Shown piece after piece: positions 9,178-17,741 of a stretch of 64,000 nucleotides of DNA. The stretch covers positions 43,677 through 107,676 of the forward strand of contig DAIDGU010000030.1 of assembly GCA_027459785.1 (NCBI GenBank). Direction: 5' to 3'. The stretch is from Ktedonobacteria bacterium (GTDB lineage: Bacteria; Chloroflexota; Ktedonobacteria; Ktedonobacterales; JACDGC01). Made by a program: the position numbers and the translations under genes. Numbering within the stretch: position 1 is the first letter of the stretch; every line of letters begins with the position of its first letter. The notes under the pieces were generated by a model, which had not been told where the DNA came from, did no database searches, and worked only from the letters and a program-made list of their open reading frames with translations.

Positions 9178-10929
9178 ATGCAATGTCCGCAGTGTAGCAC
9201 CGAGGTCAAGGCGACCGCGATCTACTGTCAAAAGTGTGGCAAGCTGCTGGTGACACGTCCTGCGCCCAGCGCGCCCCCGCGCACCACGCGCCCGCTGGTG
9301 GTCCCACCACCTGATCTGCCTGGTGCCGCCGATGTGCAGGCGACGCAGCCGGTCACGTTCGTGCCGCCGCCGCTGGCCGCCGACATGTTGGATCAGGTTG
9401 CCGCTGCTGAGACACGCGAACTATCCTTCGCCGCGCCGCCAGATGGCGGGGCGGCTACGGCCAGCTTGCCACGCCTGGCCCCCGGCAGCACCATCGGCAC
9501 CCATTTTCGCATCGAACGCCTGGTGGCCGACGGCCCGGACGGCACGATCTATGAGGCTGAAGATCTGTGGACGGACGAACGCTGCTGGGCGTGTGGCACC
9601 CCGTGGAACGATGGCGACGATAATCACTACTGCGAACGGTGTGGCGCACAACGGCGTGGCAAGATGGTCTGGCTGCGCCAGCAACCCCTGCGCGCCGACG
9701 TGCTGGAAGAGGGCGCGACCATCGCGCCCAACGCCGTGATCGATGGCGAACAGATGTTTATCATCGAAAGTGGCGAGGAACCACCGCTTGCAACTGATGC
9801 GCTGCCGCCCGCCGCGTTAGCGGAAACTGCCGCCGCGCCGGCGGACGAGGGTGTCGCTGTGCCAGCAGGCGACTTTCCCGGCGAAGCGACGATGGAGATG
9901 TCGCTGCCCGAAGCCCTCGAGTCACCGGATGCCAGCCTGCGCATCGCCCGGCTGGACCTGACCGCCCGCGAACCTGAGCCACCGCCTGCGCCCGGCATGA
10001 GCGTACCGCCTATAACCGTGATGCCCAATGCCGCCGATGCCTTCGCCGCCTCGAATGGGGAATCCGACGCGCCGACGGTGGAGGCGAACTATTTCGAGGT
10101 GACGACGCTCCTGCCGGACTTCATGCCGCGCTGGCACGTGTTGGTGGGTTGCCAGAGCGATGTGGGGCGGGCGCGCCAAGGCAAACCGAACGAGGATACG
10201 ACGGTCGCGCTCACGCTCACCTATGCCGGCGATACGCCGCCGCCGCCCCTCACGCTGGGGGTCGTCGCCGACGGCCTGGGCGGCCACGAAGACGGCCAGC
10301 GCGCCGGACGCCTGGCGGCGCGCAGCATCGCGCGCTATGTGGTGCAGCATCTCTGGCTGCCCGCCCTCACCGGCGACGCCGCGCCCGCTAAAGATCCCGC
10401 CCAACTGGGAACGATTTTGCGCGCCGCGATCCAAGACGCTAATGCACACATCCTGAAGATCAATCGCAACGAGGGCGGTGATATGGGCTGCACCGTGACG
10501 GCATTCATCGCGCAGGGCGAGGCGGCCTGCATCGCCAATGTCGGTGACAGCCGAACCTATATCTGTGACGGCCATGCGCTCAGCCGCGTGACCACCGACC
10601 ATTCGCTGGTCGCGCGCCTGGTGGCGGCGGGGATGCTGAGGCCCGACGAGGTCTACACCCATCCGCAACGCAGCCAGATCTATCGCAGCCTGGGCGATGA
10701 CTCGGATCTGCAAGTCGATCTGTTTCCCCATCGGCTGCGCGTCGGCGAATCATTCGTGCTGTGTTCCGACGGCTTATGGGAGATGGTGCGCGACCCGGAT
10801 ATCGAGCGGCTGCTGGTGCGCTCGGCGCTGGGAGATCCCCAGGCGTTGGCGCACCAACTGGTGGAGATGGCGAACGCGCATGGCGGCGATGACAACGTGA
10901 GCGTGCTGGTCGCGCAGGTGGTGGGCTGA
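9178..10929 (+). CDS. zinc-ribbon protein with C-terminal PP2C phosphatase and kinase-like fragment
   Basis: Multi-domain protein, 583 aa from ATG 9178 (AGAGGGGGG upstream). Residues 3-20 form a zinc ribbon (CPQC and CQKC). About 103-135 reads GSTIGTHFRIERLVADGPDG then TIYEAEDLWTDE, which looks like the glycine-loop start of a Hanks-type kinase; instead of the VAIK lysine strand there is a second zinc ribbon (CWACGTPW ... CERCGAQR, about 137-155). A long Pro/Ala/acidic linker (about 185-315) leads to a complete PP2C domain (319-583) with GKPNEDTTVAL, VVADGLGGHEDGQRAG, GCTVTAFIAQGE, NVGDSRTYICDG, LCSDGLWEMV and GGDDNVSVLVAQ. Its stop overlaps the vWA start. Probably a targeted phosphatase; the kinase-like part cannot be catalytic. 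Confidence 0.85.
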   Translation: MQCPQCSTEVKATAIYCQKCGKLLVTRPAPSAPPRTTRPLVVPPPDLPGAADVQATQPVTFVPPPLAADMLDQVAAAETRELSFAAPPDGGAATASLPRLAPGSTIGTHFRIERLVADGPDGTIYEAEDLWTDERCWACGTPWNDGDDNHYCERCGAQRRGKMVWLRQQPLRADVLEEGATIAPNAVIDGEQMFIIESGEEPPLATDALPPAALAETAAAPADEGVAVPAGDFPGEATMEMSLPEALESPDASLRIARLDLTAREPEPPPAPGMSVPPITVMPNAADAFAASNGESDAPTVEANYFEVTTLLPDFMPRWHVLVGCQSDVGRARQGKPNEDTTVALTLTYAGDTPPPPLTLGVVADGLGGHEDGQRAGRLAARSIARYVVQHLWLPALTGDAAPAKDPAQLGTILRAAIQDANAHILKINRNEGGDMGCTVTAFIAQGEAACIANVGDSRTYICDGHALSRVTTDHSLVARLVAAGMLRPDEVYTHPQRSQIYRSLGDDSDLQVDLFPHRLRVGESFVLCSDGLWEMVRDPDIERLLVRSALGDPQALAHQLVEMANAHGGDDNVSVLVAQVVG

Positions 10930-12149
10930 TGTCACTGCCGCTGATCGCCGTCACATCACAGCTCGCCCGCGAGCCGCTGCCCGTCACCGGCGCGCAACAG
11001 GTCGCCTTCCTCCTGGTGGAAGCCCGCGCCAGCGAGGCGCTGGCCACCGCGCCGCGTCGCCCGCTCAATCTGGCGTTGGTGCTGGATCGCTCCGGATCGA
11101 TGCGCGGCCCACGCTTGCAGCATATGAAGGCCGCGCTCACGCGCCTGATCGGCCATTTGACGCCGGACGATGTGTTCGCCCTCGTCACCTATGATGATAC
11201 CGTCAGCCTCATCACGCCCGCGCGGCCCGCCGACGACCCCGCCAGCCTGGAAGCGGATGTGGAGTTGATCGAGCATGGCGGTGGGACGGCGATGGCGCTG
11301 GGGCTGAGCCTGGGCCTGGCGGAAGCGCGTAAATATGCCGGCCCCGACCGACTGAGCCGGTTGATCTTGCTGTCGGACGGCGCGACGGATGATGCCGACC
11401 AATGCCTGGCGCTGGCGGATGAGGCGGGCGCGGCGGGCATCGGGATCATCCCCATCGGATATGGCGCGGAATGGGATGACGATTTGCTGGAGCAGATCGG
11501 CGCGCGAAGCGGTGGGCCGCCGCCGGAATATGTGCGCGTTCCCAGTGACATCGATGCTTGTTTCCTGCGCCAACTCAGCGCGGCCCGTGCCGTCGTTGCG
11601 CCCGGCCTGGCGCTGGATATCCGTTTCGTCGCGGGCGTGACGCCGCGCCGTGTCACGCGCGTCGCCCCCTTCCTGCGCCCGGCGGATGCCGCCATCAACG
11701 AACGCACCGTGGCGCTGCGGCTGGGCGACCTGGCCCACGACGCGCCTCAGGCGCTCCTGATCGAATTACTGATCGAGCCGAAACGCGGTGGCACCTTTCG
11801 CATCGCGCAGATCGAGACCAGCAGCAGTGCGAGCGATGCGACCTTGCTCCAGCGCGCCGATGTGGTCGTGACCTTCAGCGCCAGCGCCAGCAAGCGCCCC
11901 CAGATGCGCCCGGTCGTCGTGCATTATGTCGAACGTGCCAATGCCGCGCGCATCGTGCTGCGCGCACTGGCGGATGCTGGCAACGAGCGCGGCCCCATCG
12001 CGCCCGCCGTCGCGCATCTTTTCGACACCGAAGGCCGCGAGCAGATCGATCGGGTGCGCGCTGGCCTGCCTCTTTCGCCCGAAGGGCGCAAGGTGTTGCT
12101 CGCCAAGGTGCGCGACCTGACGGGCATCCGCCGCAAAGACGAGGAATAG
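10929..12149 (+). CDS. von Willebrand factor A domain protein
   Basis: 406 aa, starting on the ATG that overlaps the preceding TGA (TGATG), so it is translationally coupled to the zinc-ribbon phosphatase. The vWA domain (about 45-225) has a full MIDAS motif: DRSGSMRG near residue 53, the threonine in GGGTAM and the aspartate in LLSDGATDDAD. The C-terminal part (about 240-400) is beta-rich and ends with LTGIRRKDEE. No signal peptide or membrane segment is visible, so it should be cytoplasmic. vWA proteins often scaffold metal-dependent complexes; here the neighbours suggest a partner or substrate of the PP2C/FHA module. That role is inference. Confidence 0.9.
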   Translation: MSLPLIAVTSQLAREPLPVTGAQQVAFLLVEARASEALATAPRRPLNLALVLDRSGSMRGPRLQHMKAALTRLIGHLTPDDVFALVTYDDTVSLITPARPADDPASLEADVELIEHGGGTAMALGLSLGLAEARKYAGPDRLSRLILLSDGATDDADQCLALADEAGAAGIGIIPIGYGAEWDDDLLEQIGARSGGPPPEYVRVPSDIDACFLRQLSAARAVVAPGLALDIRFVAGVTPRRVTRVAPFLRPADAAINERTVALRLGDLAHDAPQALLIELLIEPKRGGTFRIAQIETSSSASDATLLQRADVVVTFSASASKRPQMRPVVVHYVERANAARIVLRALADAGNERGPIAPAVAHLFDTEGREQIDRVRAGLPLSPEGRKVLLAKVRDLTGIRRKDEE

Positions 12150-12169
12150 CTGAGAATGGAGGCCAGGTG

Positions 12170-12700
12170 ATGGCGATGGTGTGCCTGAACGGCCATGAGA
12201 ATGTGGACGGGGCGTTTTTCTGCGAACAGTGCGGGGCTGTGCTGGATGGCGCGACCGTGCCAGGCGCACGCATCTGCGCCGTTTGCGGCCAGCCCAACGC
12301 GCCGGAAGTGGTCGAGTGCGCCAACTGCGGCACAGCGTTCGCCGGCAGTGCGGTGGCCGCAGCCGCCACGGTGCGTCTGGTCATCCCCGCCACAGGGGCT
12401 GATTTTGATCTCAGTAACCTACCCGAAGCGGTGATCGGGCGCGCCGATCCCACCTGTGATGTCTTCCCGGAAATCGACCTCGCCCCCTATGGCGGCGAAA
12501 AAGAGGGCGTCTCGCGTCAACATGCGCGCTTCCGGCGCGAGCGCGACCGCTATACCATCGAGGATATGCAGAGCATCAACTTCACCTTTTTGAATAAGCA
12601 GCGGCTCGAAGCCAATGTCCCCACCACTCTCAAATCCGGCGACGAGCTACGCCTGGGGCGCATCGTCCTGCGTTTTGAGGCGGACACCGCGGGCGCATGA
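12170..12700 (+). CDS. zinc-ribbon FHA-domain protein
   Basis: Phosphothreonine-reading adaptor, 176 aa. ATG 12170 lies seven bases after GGAGG; the frame is open far upstream but that part is a shadow of the vWA gene. Two zinc-binding CxxC pairs come first (CLNGHENVDGAFFCEQC, then CAVC...CANC), followed by an FHA domain from about residue 80: VIGRADPTCDVFPEIDL, the signature GVSRQHARF with the phosphopeptide-contacting Ser and His, and SINFTFLNKQRL. Some FHA domains have GT or NGT where this has the INFTFLN turn. It is the last gene of the PP2C-PP2C-vWA cluster and presumably binds proteins phosphorylated by a kinase encoded elsewhere. Confidence 0.92.
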   Translation: MAMVCLNGHENVDGAFFCEQCGAVLDGATVPGARICAVCGQPNAPEVVECANCGTAFAGSAVAAAATVRLVIPATGADFDLSNLPEAVIGRADPTCDVFPEIDLAPYGGEKEGVSRQHARFRRERDRYTIEDMQSINFTFLNKQRLEANVPTTLKSGDELRLGRIVLRFEADTAGA

Positions 12701-12754
12701 TGCCAGCGGGCGGCGGGTCAGGGACGGCGGGCGGAGGGTGATGGGCCAGGGACG

Positions 12755-12907
12755 GCGGGCGGTTGAAACCGCGCCTAAGGGCGTGCCGCCACGAAGTCCA
12801 CCTGCGTGGACTAGCTCCAGTCCGCGACGGCGGACTTCGTCGCCGCCAGGCGCTTAGGCGCGATTTCAATCGCCCGCTGCCTTTCGTGGGTTATGCCGTG
12901 GTCAGTA
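12755..12907. repeat. family A structured repeat, copy A1, with right-hand extension
   Basis: A 123-bp imperfect palindrome (12755-12877) opens with GCGGGCGGTTGAAACCGCG and closes with its near complement. Inside are two hairpins with 7-bp stems and 4-nt loops: AGTCCAC-CTGC-GTGGACT and AGTCCGC-GACG-GCGGACT. In the right arm two substitutions (CGATT-TC-AATCG in place of CGGTT..AACCG) keep the small arm hairpin paired. The flank up to 12907 (CCTTTCGTGGGTTATGCCG onward) recurs near 50053-50085. The rest of the 12701-13201 gap holds only a GGTTAA...TTAACC inverted repeat (about 13014-13032) and the promoter at 13124. Confidence 0.85.
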
Positions 12908-13123
12908 AATAGTGCGAACATGCCGAGCGGTCGCCGGAGGACGATGCCAAACACCGCACGGCGATGGGCATCTGGCTTGCGGCGGCCCTGCCGGAACTGT
13001 CCGCGCCATGGGTTAAAACATCATTAACCGCTACCCCATCTACCACCCGCCTTCCTTCATCCTATTTACTCGCTCATTTCATCTAGGTGCTTCAACCATC
13101 GGGCTTGCTTTTTTGTGCTTCGC

Positions 13124-13152
13124 TTGCCAAGGCGGGTGCAGCGTGGTATCCT
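13124..13152 (+). promoter_or_regulatory. sigma70-type promoter for the BON-domain gene
   Basis: TTGCCA (13124-13129), 17-base spacer, TATCCT (13147-13152), about 50 bases before the ATG. Confidence 0.6.
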
Positions 13153-13201
13153 ATAGACGATCATCAAACACTCACTCTTGTGTAGATAGAGGATAACGAC
13201 G

Positions 13202-14107
13202 ATGGATACTTTGCGCCTGGAACTGCGGCTGAGCGGCGGGCCGAACCTGGGATCGCGCGTGGTGGCTGCGGGAGCGGTTGCTGGCAACGTCCTGGGGGCG
13301 GTCATTGATCCCGCAGGCCCGACGGTGCGGCAAACTTTGCTGGCGAGCCGCGTGGCGCGGCAGATGCACCTGGCGGAGGCGGGCGATACGGTGGGCGAGG
13401 GCGTGCAGGTGACGGCGGGGACGCATGTCATCGCGGGCAAGCACAAAAAGAAGCACGGCAGCCTCAGCCGCTTGTGGGTGGACCGCGCCACCAATCAGAT
13501 AACGCACATCCTTTTCACACTGGACCACGAGGCGCGCGTGGTGGATGTCGCCCACATCGCCGCGTTTGGCGACAAGGAGATCGTGCTGGGCGATGCGATC
13601 ACCAATTTGAACGATCTGCCAGTGTATCGGGACGATCCGACGCTGGCCGGCTACGTGGGTTTGGCAATCGAGAACACCTTGCTCGATCCACGCTCCCGCC
13701 GCTCGCTGCACGCGCGCGTGGAAGACGGCCAGGTCGATCTGTCGGGTTTGCTGGAAACCCAGGACCAATTCGACGCGGTCTTCAGCGCGATCAAGCATAC
13801 GCCGGGCGTGCGCGCCGTGCGGTCGGACGTGATCGTGACGGAGCAGATCGCCGATTTCGTCGCCACCGCCATCAGCCAGATGCGCGCCAAGGGCAAACTG
13901 GATGATAACGACGACATCGAAGTGCTGGCCGAACACCAGATCGTCTATCTCAACGGCCAGGTGGGGACGCTGGAAAAGAAAGCTGCCGTCGAGCGCGAGG
14001 CGCTGGGCGTGGCCGGTGTGCGCCTGGTGGTGAACCAACTGCACACGCTGGAACAGGAAAAGAACGAGCGCGCCGATCCCGCCTCGCCGCAGACCCATCT
14101 GCGCTAG
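13202..14107 (+). CDS. BON-domain protein with PRC-barrel-like N-terminal half
   Basis: 301 aa, ATG preceded by AGAGGAT. The N-terminal part (about 1-150) is beta-rich; HGSLSRLWVDRATNQITHIL looks like a PRC-barrel or similar small barrel, a weak call. Two BON repeats follow: about 160-225 (SRRSLHARVEDGQVDLSG ... VRAVRSDVIV) and 230-290 (ISQMRAKGKLDDNDDIEV ... VRLVVNQLHTLE). BON domains bind phospholipid or form small interaction modules and are common in osmotic-shock and envelope proteins. No signal peptide or membrane segment is visible. It stands alone, with its own strong promoter. A stress role is inferred from the family only. Confidence 0.75.
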   Translation: MDTLRLELRLSGGPNLGSRVVAAGAVAGNVLGAVIDPAGPTVRQTLLASRVARQMHLAEAGDTVGEGVQVTAGTHVIAGKHKKKHGSLSRLWVDRATNQITHILFTLDHEARVVDVAHIAAFGDKEIVLGDAITNLNDLPVYRDDPTLAGYVGLAIENTLLDPRSRRSLHARVEDGQVDLSGLLETQDQFDAVFSAIKHTPGVRAVRSDVIVTEQIADFVATAISQMRAKGKLDDNDDIEVLAEHQIVYLNGQVGTLEKKAAVEREALGVAGVRLVVNQLHTLEQEKNERADPASPQTHLR

Positions 14108-14112
14108 GGGGT

Positions 14113-14225
14113 TTGCGAATACGAAAGCTACGAAAACGCCACGAGGGACACGAAAAGGGACACGAAAAGGGACGGAACGCGATATACCACGAAACCGCCG
14201 CGAGAAGACGCGAATGGGCCGTTTT
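14113..14225. repeat. family C CACGAA-word cluster, copy C1
   Basis: Intergenic run of near-regular CACGAA/ACGAAA words, including a tandem GGGACACGAAAA pair. The same type of low-complexity cluster recurs after several other genes in the window. No coding potential is apparent. Confidence 0.6.
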
Positions 14226-14282
14226 TGCGCTTGATTGCCTGCCGATCTCGTGTTATACCCAATTTGGGGGATTCGCATGGAT

Positions 14283-14400
14283 ACCGAAGGACCGCCATTC
14301 CTGTCGGTCACGCTTCCCCCCCAGAGGACCGCCATTCTCCATAATCACGGAGGACAGACATTCCTGTCTGTCCGGCCCCGCTAACCACCGTCATTTTCCG
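14283..14400 (-). repeat. family B repeat, copy B1 (degenerate)
   Basis: Minus-strand relative of the array at 34040-34204. It contains GGACAGAC-ATTCCT-GTCTGTCC (14352-14373), the exact reverse complement of 34040-34061, and two diverged GGACCGCCATTC units, the last pair spaced 26 bases as in the other array. This and C1 fill the 14108-14428 gap. Confidence 0.7.
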
Positions 14401-14428
14401 AAAAGCGTGTTGCCTCGTGTCCCATCTT

Positions 14429-15337
14429 TTACGCGCTGGCCCAGCGAGCGTAGATAGCGGTGGCCAGCAGCCGACCCGTGCCGTTTTCGGCCAGCGCCAG
14501 CTCGCCGGTGGTGATCGCGCCGGCGACGCGATGACCGGCCATCATCGTTCCCAGCAGGTTGCCTAGCAGCAGCGCGGAGGCGCGGATGCTGTAGCTATTC
14601 AGGACGATGCCCAGCGGGCGCTCGGAGAGGATCGCGCGGCAATCCGCCAGGAGCGCGGGGAGCGCGGTCTCGAATTTCCATACCTCGCCTTTTGCGCCGC
14701 GTCCGAAGGCGGGCGGGTCCAGGATGATGATATCGTAGTGCGCGGCGCGGCGCGCTTCGCGCCGCACGAATTTCTGCGCGTCGTCCACCAGCCAGCGGAT
14801 GGGGGCATCCTGCAAGCCGCTGAGCGCCTGGTTCTCGCGCGCCCATTCCAGCACCTTCGGCGCGGCGTCCACGTGCGTCACCTGCGCGCCGGCCTGCGCC
14901 GCCGCCAGCGAGGCGGCACCGGTATAGCCGAAAAGGTTGAGCGCCCGCACCTGGCGCGGCCCCGCCGCGCGCACGCGCCGCGCGATCCAGTCCCAGTGCG
15001 CCGCCTGTTCGGGGAAGATCCCCGTGTGCTTGAAAGGCGTCAGCCGCGCCAGCAACGTCAGGTCGCGCCAGCGGACGGGCCACGCCGCCGGCAGATCGCG
15101 CCGCGTGGTCCAGCGCGTGCCGCGCCCCGTCGCCTCGTCGCCCTCCGCCTCGCGGCTGAAGGTGGCATCCGCGTCGTCCCACACGGCGGGCAGCAACCGG
15201 CGCGGCCACAACGCCTGCGGATCAGGTCGGGCGAGCGTCACGCCGCCGAAACGCTCCAGCTTATACCCGTCGCCGGCATCCAACAAGGCATATTGCTCCG
15301 CCGACCAATCGGGGGGCAAGGTTACATCGATCTGCAT
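14429..15337 (-). CDS. class I SAM-dependent methyltransferase (RlmI/RsmC-like)
   Basis: 302 aa from ATG 15337; two earlier in-frame ATGs are possible but AGAGAGGGA favours this one. The protein matches the catalytic part of RlmI-like 23S rRNA cytosine-C5 methyltransferases: motif I NLFGYTGAASLAAAQAGA, VTHVDAAPKVLEWARENQAL, then DIIILDPPAFGRG as the DPPxF catalytic/recognition motif. No N-terminal PUA domain is visible and it lacks the extra 90 residues of E. coli RlmI, so it belongs to the shorter branch. It ends close to repeat B1 and is divergent from the sigma-factor gene. The RNA target is not determinable from sequence. Confidence 0.82.
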   Translation of the reverse strand: MQIDVTLPPDWSAEQYALLDAGDGYKLERFGGVTLARPDPQALWPRRLLPAVWDDADATFSREAEGDEATGRGTRWTTRRDLPAAWPVRWRDLTLLARLTPFKHTGIFPEQAAHWDWIARRVRAAGPRQVRALNLFGYTGAASLAAAQAGAQVTHVDAAPKVLEWARENQALSGLQDAPIRWLVDDAQKFVRREARRAAHYDIIILDPPAFGRGAKGEVWKFETALPALLADCRAILSERPLGIVLNSYSIRASALLLGNLLGTMMAGHRVAGAITTGELALAENGTGRLLATAIYARWASA

Positions 15338-15450
15338 GGTTCGTTGCCATCCCTCTCTGTCGCCCATTGTACCATCTCGGCGGATTTCCCGCCGCCGTGT
15401 TACCAATGCCTTCCGTTGGGGATTCTATTGACGGAAGGGGAATGAGAGCG

Positions 15451-16062
15451 ATGCTTGTAATGCATGATCGCTGGCCAGGCTGGCTGCGCCAGGTGGTGGC
15501 GTTCGCGCGCGTCGCGCCGTCATCGTCGCCGGTGCCGAGGCGCGCTGCTGGCGAGGGGAGGGCGCAGGGGGCCGATGCGCAGGCGTTCGAGGTGTTTTTT
15601 GGGCAGTACGAGCGGCAGATCGTCGCCTACCTGTGCCGGATGCTCAGTGACGAGCAGGCGGCGCTCGATCTCAGCCAGGAAACTTTCTTTCGGGCGTGGC
15701 AACACTTCGCGGCGATCCGCGACCGACCAGAAGGGCGCGCATGGCTCTTTCGCGTGGCGACGAATCTGGCGCTGCACGCGCTGCGCCACCGCCGGGCGCA
15801 TCCCCAGGAGGCCATCGCCGATGATTTGCTCAGCGGCAGCGATCCGGGGCGGCGCGTGGTGGAACAGGATCTCGTCAATCAGATCTTGCAGCGCTTGCCG
15901 GCCAAGCAGCGCAGCGCGCTCTTGCTCAACGAGGTCTATGGCCTGACGTGCGACGAGATCGCGCGCATGGTGGGCATGTCGCGCGACGCCGTAAAGATGG
16001 CACTCTGGCGCGGGCGCGAGCAGTTTCGTATCCACTATCTGCGCGAAGGGGGCGATGTATGA
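15451..16062 (+). CDS. ECF-type RNA polymerase sigma factor
   Basis: Extracytoplasmic-function sigma factor, 203 aa from ATG 15451 (GGAAGGGG ten bases upstream; ATG 15442 sits too close to that site). Region 2 is FFGQYERQIVAYLCRMLSDE through DLSQETFFRAWQHF, and region 4 is LPAKQRSALLLNEVYGLTCD followed by EIARMVGMSRDAVKMALWRG. The terminal TGA overlaps the ATG of the anti-sigma gene, the usual coupled arrangement. It probably directs a small regulon, including its own operon, in response to an envelope signal relayed by the partner protein. Confidence 0.92.
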   Translation: MLVMHDRWPGWLRQVVAFARVAPSSSPVPRRAAGEGRAQGADAQAFEVFFGQYERQIVAYLCRMLSDEQAALDLSQETFFRAWQHFAAIRDRPEGRAWLFRVATNLALHALRHRRAHPQEAIADDLLSGSDPGRRVVEQDLVNQILQRLPAKQRSALLLNEVYGLTCDEIARMVGMSRDAVKMALWRGREQFRIHYLREGGDV

Positions 16063-17711
16063 GGAACACCTGCGCGCTGGGCCTGTCGCCCGCCACGCTT
16101 TCCGCCTGGCGCGCCCGCGCCCTCGATCCGGCAGAATGGCGGCGCATCGACGCACACGTGGCAGACTGCGCCGCATGCCAGAACACCCTGGCGCGCTTCG
16201 CGCGCATCGCCCGCGCCCTGCGCCAGCCGCCGGCCATGCCGCCCAGCGCCGCCGTGTGGCATGGCGTGCAACGGCGTATCTCCCTACACCAACGAGGAAT
16301 GAGCATGCCGAACCGCAATCTGCTTATCGCTGGCGGCCTGGGTAGCGCCGCCGTCCTGGTACTGATGTTGATCCTGGTGCTGAACCTGTTCGCGGCCCCC
16401 AGTGGCACCAGCACGTCGCTGACGCCGCCGCCCCAGACGCCCAGCGCCTCGGCCACCGTCCAGCCCGCCCTCACCCCCACCGCGCCCGCTCCCACGCCAA
16501 CCCTCACCGCCCGCGCGGCGACGCTCCTCGCCGAGAAAGTCTACTCCACTTTTCCCACGCCGTTACTGTGCGGCGTAGATGTGCGGATACACCAGAAACG
16601 TTGGTGTGCTACTCAGGTCGCGTTCAATTTCGAAGCGAACATTGTTGCCGACGAGAACGCCGTTTATGTGGGTTATACGACCGCGAGCGGTTCAGGCATC
16701 AGCGCCCACGACCGGCTGACGTATCAACTGTTGTGGCAGCATGCGGCTCCCACTGGCCTCACCATCGAACCTGTGCTGCTCGCTGGTAACATCCTGTATG
16801 CCTGGACGGCCCCGTCCGGCACAACGATCACGACTGAACCGCGCGTGACGGCGTTCGACACGGCCTCCGGCACCCTACTCTGGCAATCGCCGCCGCTGGC
16901 CGTCACCTATGATGGACTGTACCAACCTTTCTATTATCGCAATGGCATCATCTATGCCGGCGACTGGCCGCGCTATGCCGGCCAATCTGGCACGCCCACC
17001 ACCTACGCGCTGGACGCCACCACCGGCGCAGTGCGCTGGCAGGCGACGAGCGGCGGCGGCGAAGTGTTGGCCGTGAGCGACACGTTGGTCTATACTTACA
17101 CGCCGCACGGCATCAGCGCCTTGAGCGCCACTTCCGGCAATCAGCTTTGGTCGCAGGCGTTCACAAAGAGCGTGACTCCCGTCGTTACCGTGGCCGCTAA
17201 CGTCCTGTATATAGAGATCAACTACACCACGCTGTATGCCTTCGATGCGAACGGCCATACCTTGTGGACCGCGCCCATCACCAATGAACTCACTCAGCCA
17301 CCCGTGGTTGCCGGCAACAGCGTCTATGTGCTTTCCTATTTCAACAAAGCCCTGGTGACGCTGGATAAGGCGACCGGCAGCGTGCAATGGCAACAAACTA
17401 TCCCCAACCAGTGTGAAACGGGCCTCCAAACGTGGGTGCCGCAGTTGCTGCTGGAAGGGTCGCTATTCTTTGTGGTCGATCCCTGCGATACCCAGACCAC
17501 CGCCATCCGCGCCGCGACGGGCGCAGTCGCCTGGCAAACCACCAGCCGCATCTTCGCCACGCTGGATGGCACAACGTATGGCCTGAAAGAACCCTCTAAC
17601 GGCGCTATCCTCGTCGCTGTCAACCTTGCCGATGGCTCCCCGTGCAGTGGCAGGTGCCGCTGCCCTAGCGCGCTGGTGCCGGGAACAGACGCGGGTGATG
17701 GGCTAGCATAA
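16059..17711 (+). CDS. zinc-finger anti-sigma factor fused to a PQQ-type beta-propeller
   Basis: 550 aa, starting at the ATG overlapping the sigma-factor stop. The N-terminus has the ZAS motif HVADCAACQ (His-x3-Cys-x2-Cys, about residues 33-40), which binds ECF factors. One membrane helix follows (LLIAGGLGSAAVLVLMLILV, about 90-110), then a Thr/Pro-rich linker and an extracytoplasmic PQQ-like propeller with repeats such as YALDATTGAVRWQA, SATSGNQLWSQ, DKATGSVQWQQ and RAATGAVAWQT. The last blade breaks near 17641: the reading frame ends in an unrelated tail, while a +1 shift reads VQWQVPLP and stops at 17668, as expected for the final strand. A one-base deletion or sequencing error is likely. 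Confidence 0.85.
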   Translation: MRNTCALGLSPATLSAWRARALDPAEWRRIDAHVADCAACQNTLARFARIARALRQPPAMPPSAAVWHGVQRRISLHQRGMSMPNRNLLIAGGLGSAAVLVLMLILVLNLFAAPSGTSTSLTPPPQTPSASATVQPALTPTAPAPTPTLTARAATLLAEKVYSTFPTPLLCGVDVRIHQKRWCATQVAFNFEANIVADENAVYVGYTTASGSGISAHDRLTYQLLWQHAAPTGLTIEPVLLAGNILYAWTAPSGTTITTEPRVTAFDTASGTLLWQSPPLAVTYDGLYQPFYYRNGIIYAGDWPRYAGQSGTPTTYALDATTGAVRWQATSGGGEVLAVSDTLVYTYTPHGISALSATSGNQLWSQAFTKSVTPVVTVAANVLYIEINYTTLYAFDANGHTLWTAPITNELTQPPVVAGNSVYVLSYFNKALVTLDKATGSVQWQQTIPNQCETGLQTWVPQLLLEGSLFFVVDPCDTQTTAIRAATGAVAWQTTSRIFATLDGTTYGLKEPSNGAILVAVNLADGSPCSGRCRCPSALVPGTDAGDGLA

Positions 17712-17741
17712 CTGCGCTCCCCTCTCCATCCGCAGATGGGA

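Noticed and set aside
12615..12857. Small proteins encoded across family A repeats (also near 63581-63802)
   Set aside because: The similar peptides in both places come from the repeat itself, and the frames have no ribosome binding sites.
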